From JAQBVV01 sp965249205 (GTDB lineage Bacteria; Acidobacteriota; Vicinamibacteria; Vicinamibacterales; UBA2999), in contig CBDFLL010000005.1 in NCBI GenBank assembly GCA_965249205.1, positions 806,001 through 870,000 of the forward strand: a DNA stretch of 64,000 bases, given 5' to 3'. A model generated the notes under the pieces. That model saw only the letters and a program-made list of their open reading frames with translations, was not told the DNA's origin and did not search any database. A program made the translations under genes and the position numbers. The number at the start of each line of letters is the position of its first letter. Position 1 is the stretch's first letter. Shown one piece after another: positions 63,301 to 64,000 of the stretch.

Positions 63301-63464
63301 GTCAACGCGATGGCCGCTCCGCCGAAAAGGGCCTTCGGCTTCGGCGAAGGCCGACGGTCATCGGCCGGGACGACGTAGCCCAGTCGGAAGGCGATCGTCC
63401 GGCCAAGCGGCACTAGTGTGGCCGACACCAGCAACGCAAGAAGAAAGGACAGCGCCAGTGTCAC
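60330..63464 (-). CDS. Three-part fusion: WecA-like phosphosugar transferase, FlaA1-like membrane Rossmann domain, GT4
   Basis: The protein is 1044 aa. Residues 1 to about 345 are a polytopic WecA/MraY-type polyprenyl-phosphate sugar-1-phosphate transferase: AFNLLDNMDGLCAG carries the Asp-rich motif, and VHPASVAMGEAGSLFIGL follows. Residues about 350-610 match the start of FlaA1/CapD proteins: four membrane helices (RLAEVLLDLLLVSVAYYG) and a nucleotide-binding LVIYGAGDAGSIAVW, without the dehydratase half. Residues about 655-1044 are a GT4 (VVHIITRLILGGAQENTLY, VHTHSSKAG, VGKIARLFPLKGHEQFL, SLREGIARVLPQAGAVGKPV). It should start a lipid-linked glycan and add the second sugar. GTG start at 63464. 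Confidence 0.9.
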   Translation of the reverse strand: MTLALSFLLALLVSATLVPLGRTIAFRLGYVVPADDRRPSPKPKALFGGAAIALTLFGCAIGLDAFEAVPVLLVSSVVLFGVGLASDIFTLKPSAKLVAVIAVASLFLFFDYRLHWTESQTADSIVTLFWIVGITSAFNLLDNMDGLCAGIALIAGTAFLATVLPVPADSARFFQMQYLVVLLGAIAGFLVYNVHPASVAMGEAGSLFIGLNMAALTLQIAPGRGSDLLSIIAVPALLLLIPIVDGTLVAISRLASGSAAETGQGHSSHRLVTIGLSERAAVGLLWLLAAASGVIAVIAGRGQQGLTGTVAVMFMIGMALFAMYLARVKVHESADPDSVQGTIMPLGIESGYRRRLAEVLLDLLLVSVAYYGAFRLRFDSLEWAENFSYFRQSFPVVLGTQMIVLLGVGVYRGLWRYFSLSDGVTFAKGVFVGVLASQVAILYLYRFEGYAPAVFIVYAMLLLLLLVGSRVSFRVIREFAQRQRQTGQRLVIYGAGDAGSIAVWHLLSDARNAYRIVGFVDDDFRKRNVRVHGHRVIGGYDHLVGMIMAGEVDAVAVTHDGAGAAGLPWLCTEHGVSLRRLAIDWRDLSEASAALPEARVVHFSDGGRDRLRVSTTMARGAEGDSWRVRLQSPVAAASGFPAAVLEEESTSPIRVVHIITRLILGGAQENTLYTAIGQHRDPRFEVTLLCGIDEAGEGNMFAEASRAGVRTIVLPSLLREIRPLTDLKAVFDLYRFLRRGRYTIVHTHSSKAGIIGRIAAKAAGVPVVLHTIHGVAFHEFQSGWKNRLYITLERLCAPLCGRIVSVSQRLSEAALARRIGRPEQHRTIFSGIDLDQFLRVREQLSVEDAKRLAGIPPDAPVVGKIARLFPLKGHEQFLAAAADVSRQVPDAYFLLVGDGPLRDELKAHADRLGLGDRVVMVGRVLPEAVPQCIQAMDVVVHTSLREGIARVLPQAGAVGKPVVTFDLDGAPEVVRDGVSGYLVPALDTHQVAERTVELLRDPEKRRAFGEVGRAFASEHFSVERMVERINAVYLESVSRLDHVE

Positions 63465-63561
63465 AGGATTTTGGGTTGATCCAACGCGTTCATGCTACTA
63501 GAAGGCCGGGGGTACCTCAATTCTACGCGTGGCGCCCATGAGCGCCGCAGTCCGCGAAGGC

Positions 63562-63567
63562 TATAAT
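63562..63567 (+). promoter_or_regulatory. TATAAT -10-like box
   Basis: A perfect TATAAT lies 10 bases before the ATG at 63578. If used, the transcript would start at or very close to the start codon (leaderless or nearly so). No clear -35 box is seen. Confidence 0.35.
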
Positions 63568-63577
63568 TGGGCCGCAC

Positions 63578-64000
63578 ATGGGCATCTTCAGATCCAATGC
63601 GGGTGCGGTCCAGTCAGCAGGCGAGGTGACCACCGCGACCACCGAGGCCGACGCAGCCGCCGAAACTCCGACGCTCGCCTCTCAGATGGACGCCCTGCAA
63701 CGCCAGTGCGCCGACATTCTCGAGCAGGTCAGGGGAATGAACAACCAGCTCTCGCAGCTTGCTCAACGCGAGTCACAGCTTCGCGCGGTGCTCGAACGTG
63801 AGGCAGCGCTTCAACCGCATCGGGAACACCTCGAGAAGGTTATCGGCAGCGAACGCGGCCGCGATAAGGTACGCGCCGCGATCGATCGGGCTGAGCTGAA
63901 CCTCGAACCCTTCCCGCACATGGTCATCGACGGCCTGCTGCCGGCGGGACTGTACAGCTGCCTGATGAGAGGTATTCCACCGGTCGAGCTCTTTCGAAAC
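63578..64000 (+). CDS. Unknown protein with coiled coil, possibly 2OG-Fe(II) oxygenase-like (partial)
   Basis: The frame is open for 141 codons to the window edge. Residues 1-30 are Ala/Thr-rich. Residues about 33-90 are a likely coiled coil (ASQMDALQRQCADILEQVRG onward). The last visible part, LEPFPHMVIDGLLPAGLYSC with a following R-G-I-P-P, resembles the start of prolyl-4-hydroxylase/2OG-Fe(II) oxygenase domains (P-F-P-H-x-V-I-D). The catalytic residues would be outside the window, so this is tentative. It is divergent from the fusion gene. Confidence 0.5.
   Translation, partial: MGIFRSNAGAVQSAGEVTTATTEADAAAETPTLASQMDALQRQCADILEQVRGMNNQLSQLAQRESQLRAVLEREAALQPHREHLEKVIGSERGRDKVRAAIDRAELNLEPFPHMVIDGLLPAGLYSCLMRGIPPVELFRN

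Noticed and set aside
62658..63416. 252-codon plus-strand frame
   Set aside because: It is antisense to the WecA-like part of the fusion gene and shows only the expected shadow composition.
1..64000. tRNA, rRNA or replication-origin features
   Set aside because: I read for clover-leaf ends, rRNA cores and origin-like repeats and saw none; a covariance-model search would be needed to be certain.

Overview
The window is a GC-rich (about 60% or more by eye) bacterial locus for building and exporting a surface polysaccharide. Gene families (DUF4330-type and DUF5989-type membrane proteins, FemAB-like protein, EPS-type winged-helix regulator, B12-binding radical SAM enzymes) and frequent GTG starts would suit an Acidobacteriota (Vicinamibacteria-like) or deltaproteobacterial genome. 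That placement is an inference; there is no rRNA or housekeeping gene to test it.

Layout. (1) 1-9779, leftward: glycosyltransferases, a methyltransferase, FemAB-like protein, a broken cytidylyltransferase chimera, a DUF5989-like peptide, two SGNH hydrolases and membrane proteins, mostly with overlapping start/stop codons. (2) 9929-11231: IS5-like element copy 1. (3) 11235-19465, leftward: a tightly coupled CDP-sugar operon headed by a winged-helix regulator (rfbG, two C-methyltransferases, rfbF, GT4, methyltransferase, RmlD-like reductase). (4) 19769-32199, leftward: GT, GDP-fucose-synthase-like reductase, two B12-type radical SAM proteins, an epimerase, a ColD-like 3-dehydratase, a thiamine-diphosphate E1 beta/alpha pair, a GHMP kinase and a GT2. 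This reads as a pathway to an unusual, possibly two-carbon-branched, 3,6-dideoxy sugar. (5) 32462-37882, rightward: GT2, RmlC-like epimerase, methyltransferase, GT39-like and GtrB-like genes. (6) 37933-41852: a frameshifted membrane spermidine-synthase-like gene and a divergent GT39-like gene. (7) 41944-47004, leftward: an acylation module (SGNH remnant with 54-bp repeats, LnmK/Pnap_2097-like protein, acyl carrier protein, MBOAT acyltransferase split by IS5-like copy 2, DUF5989 peptide). (8) 47282-50998: ABC exporter and a radical SAM protein. (9) 51106-57585, rightward: membrane GT-like protein, NUDIX hydrolase, IS1595 element, and a radical SAM gene split by IS5-like copy 3. (10) 57647-59605: a pile-up of a MITE, an IS1380 element and an IS5-like remnant abutting at CTAG. 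(11) 59606-64000: a truncated nucleotide-sugar dehydrogenase, a 1044-residue WecA/FlaA1-like/GT4 fusion, and the start of a rightward gene.

How it fits together. The WecA-like part of the fusion would start a glycan on undecaprenyl phosphate. Nucleotide-sugar cassettes supply CDP- and probably GDP-linked deoxy sugars. Many GTs extend the chain. The MBOAT/SGNH/ACP genes would acylate it, and the ABC protein or an outside flippase would move it. Two palindromes with the same promoter spacing suggest that the winged-helix regulator controls its own operon and the rightward operon at 32462. Several genes are broken by insertion, deletion or slippage, so the locus looks to be in active flux.
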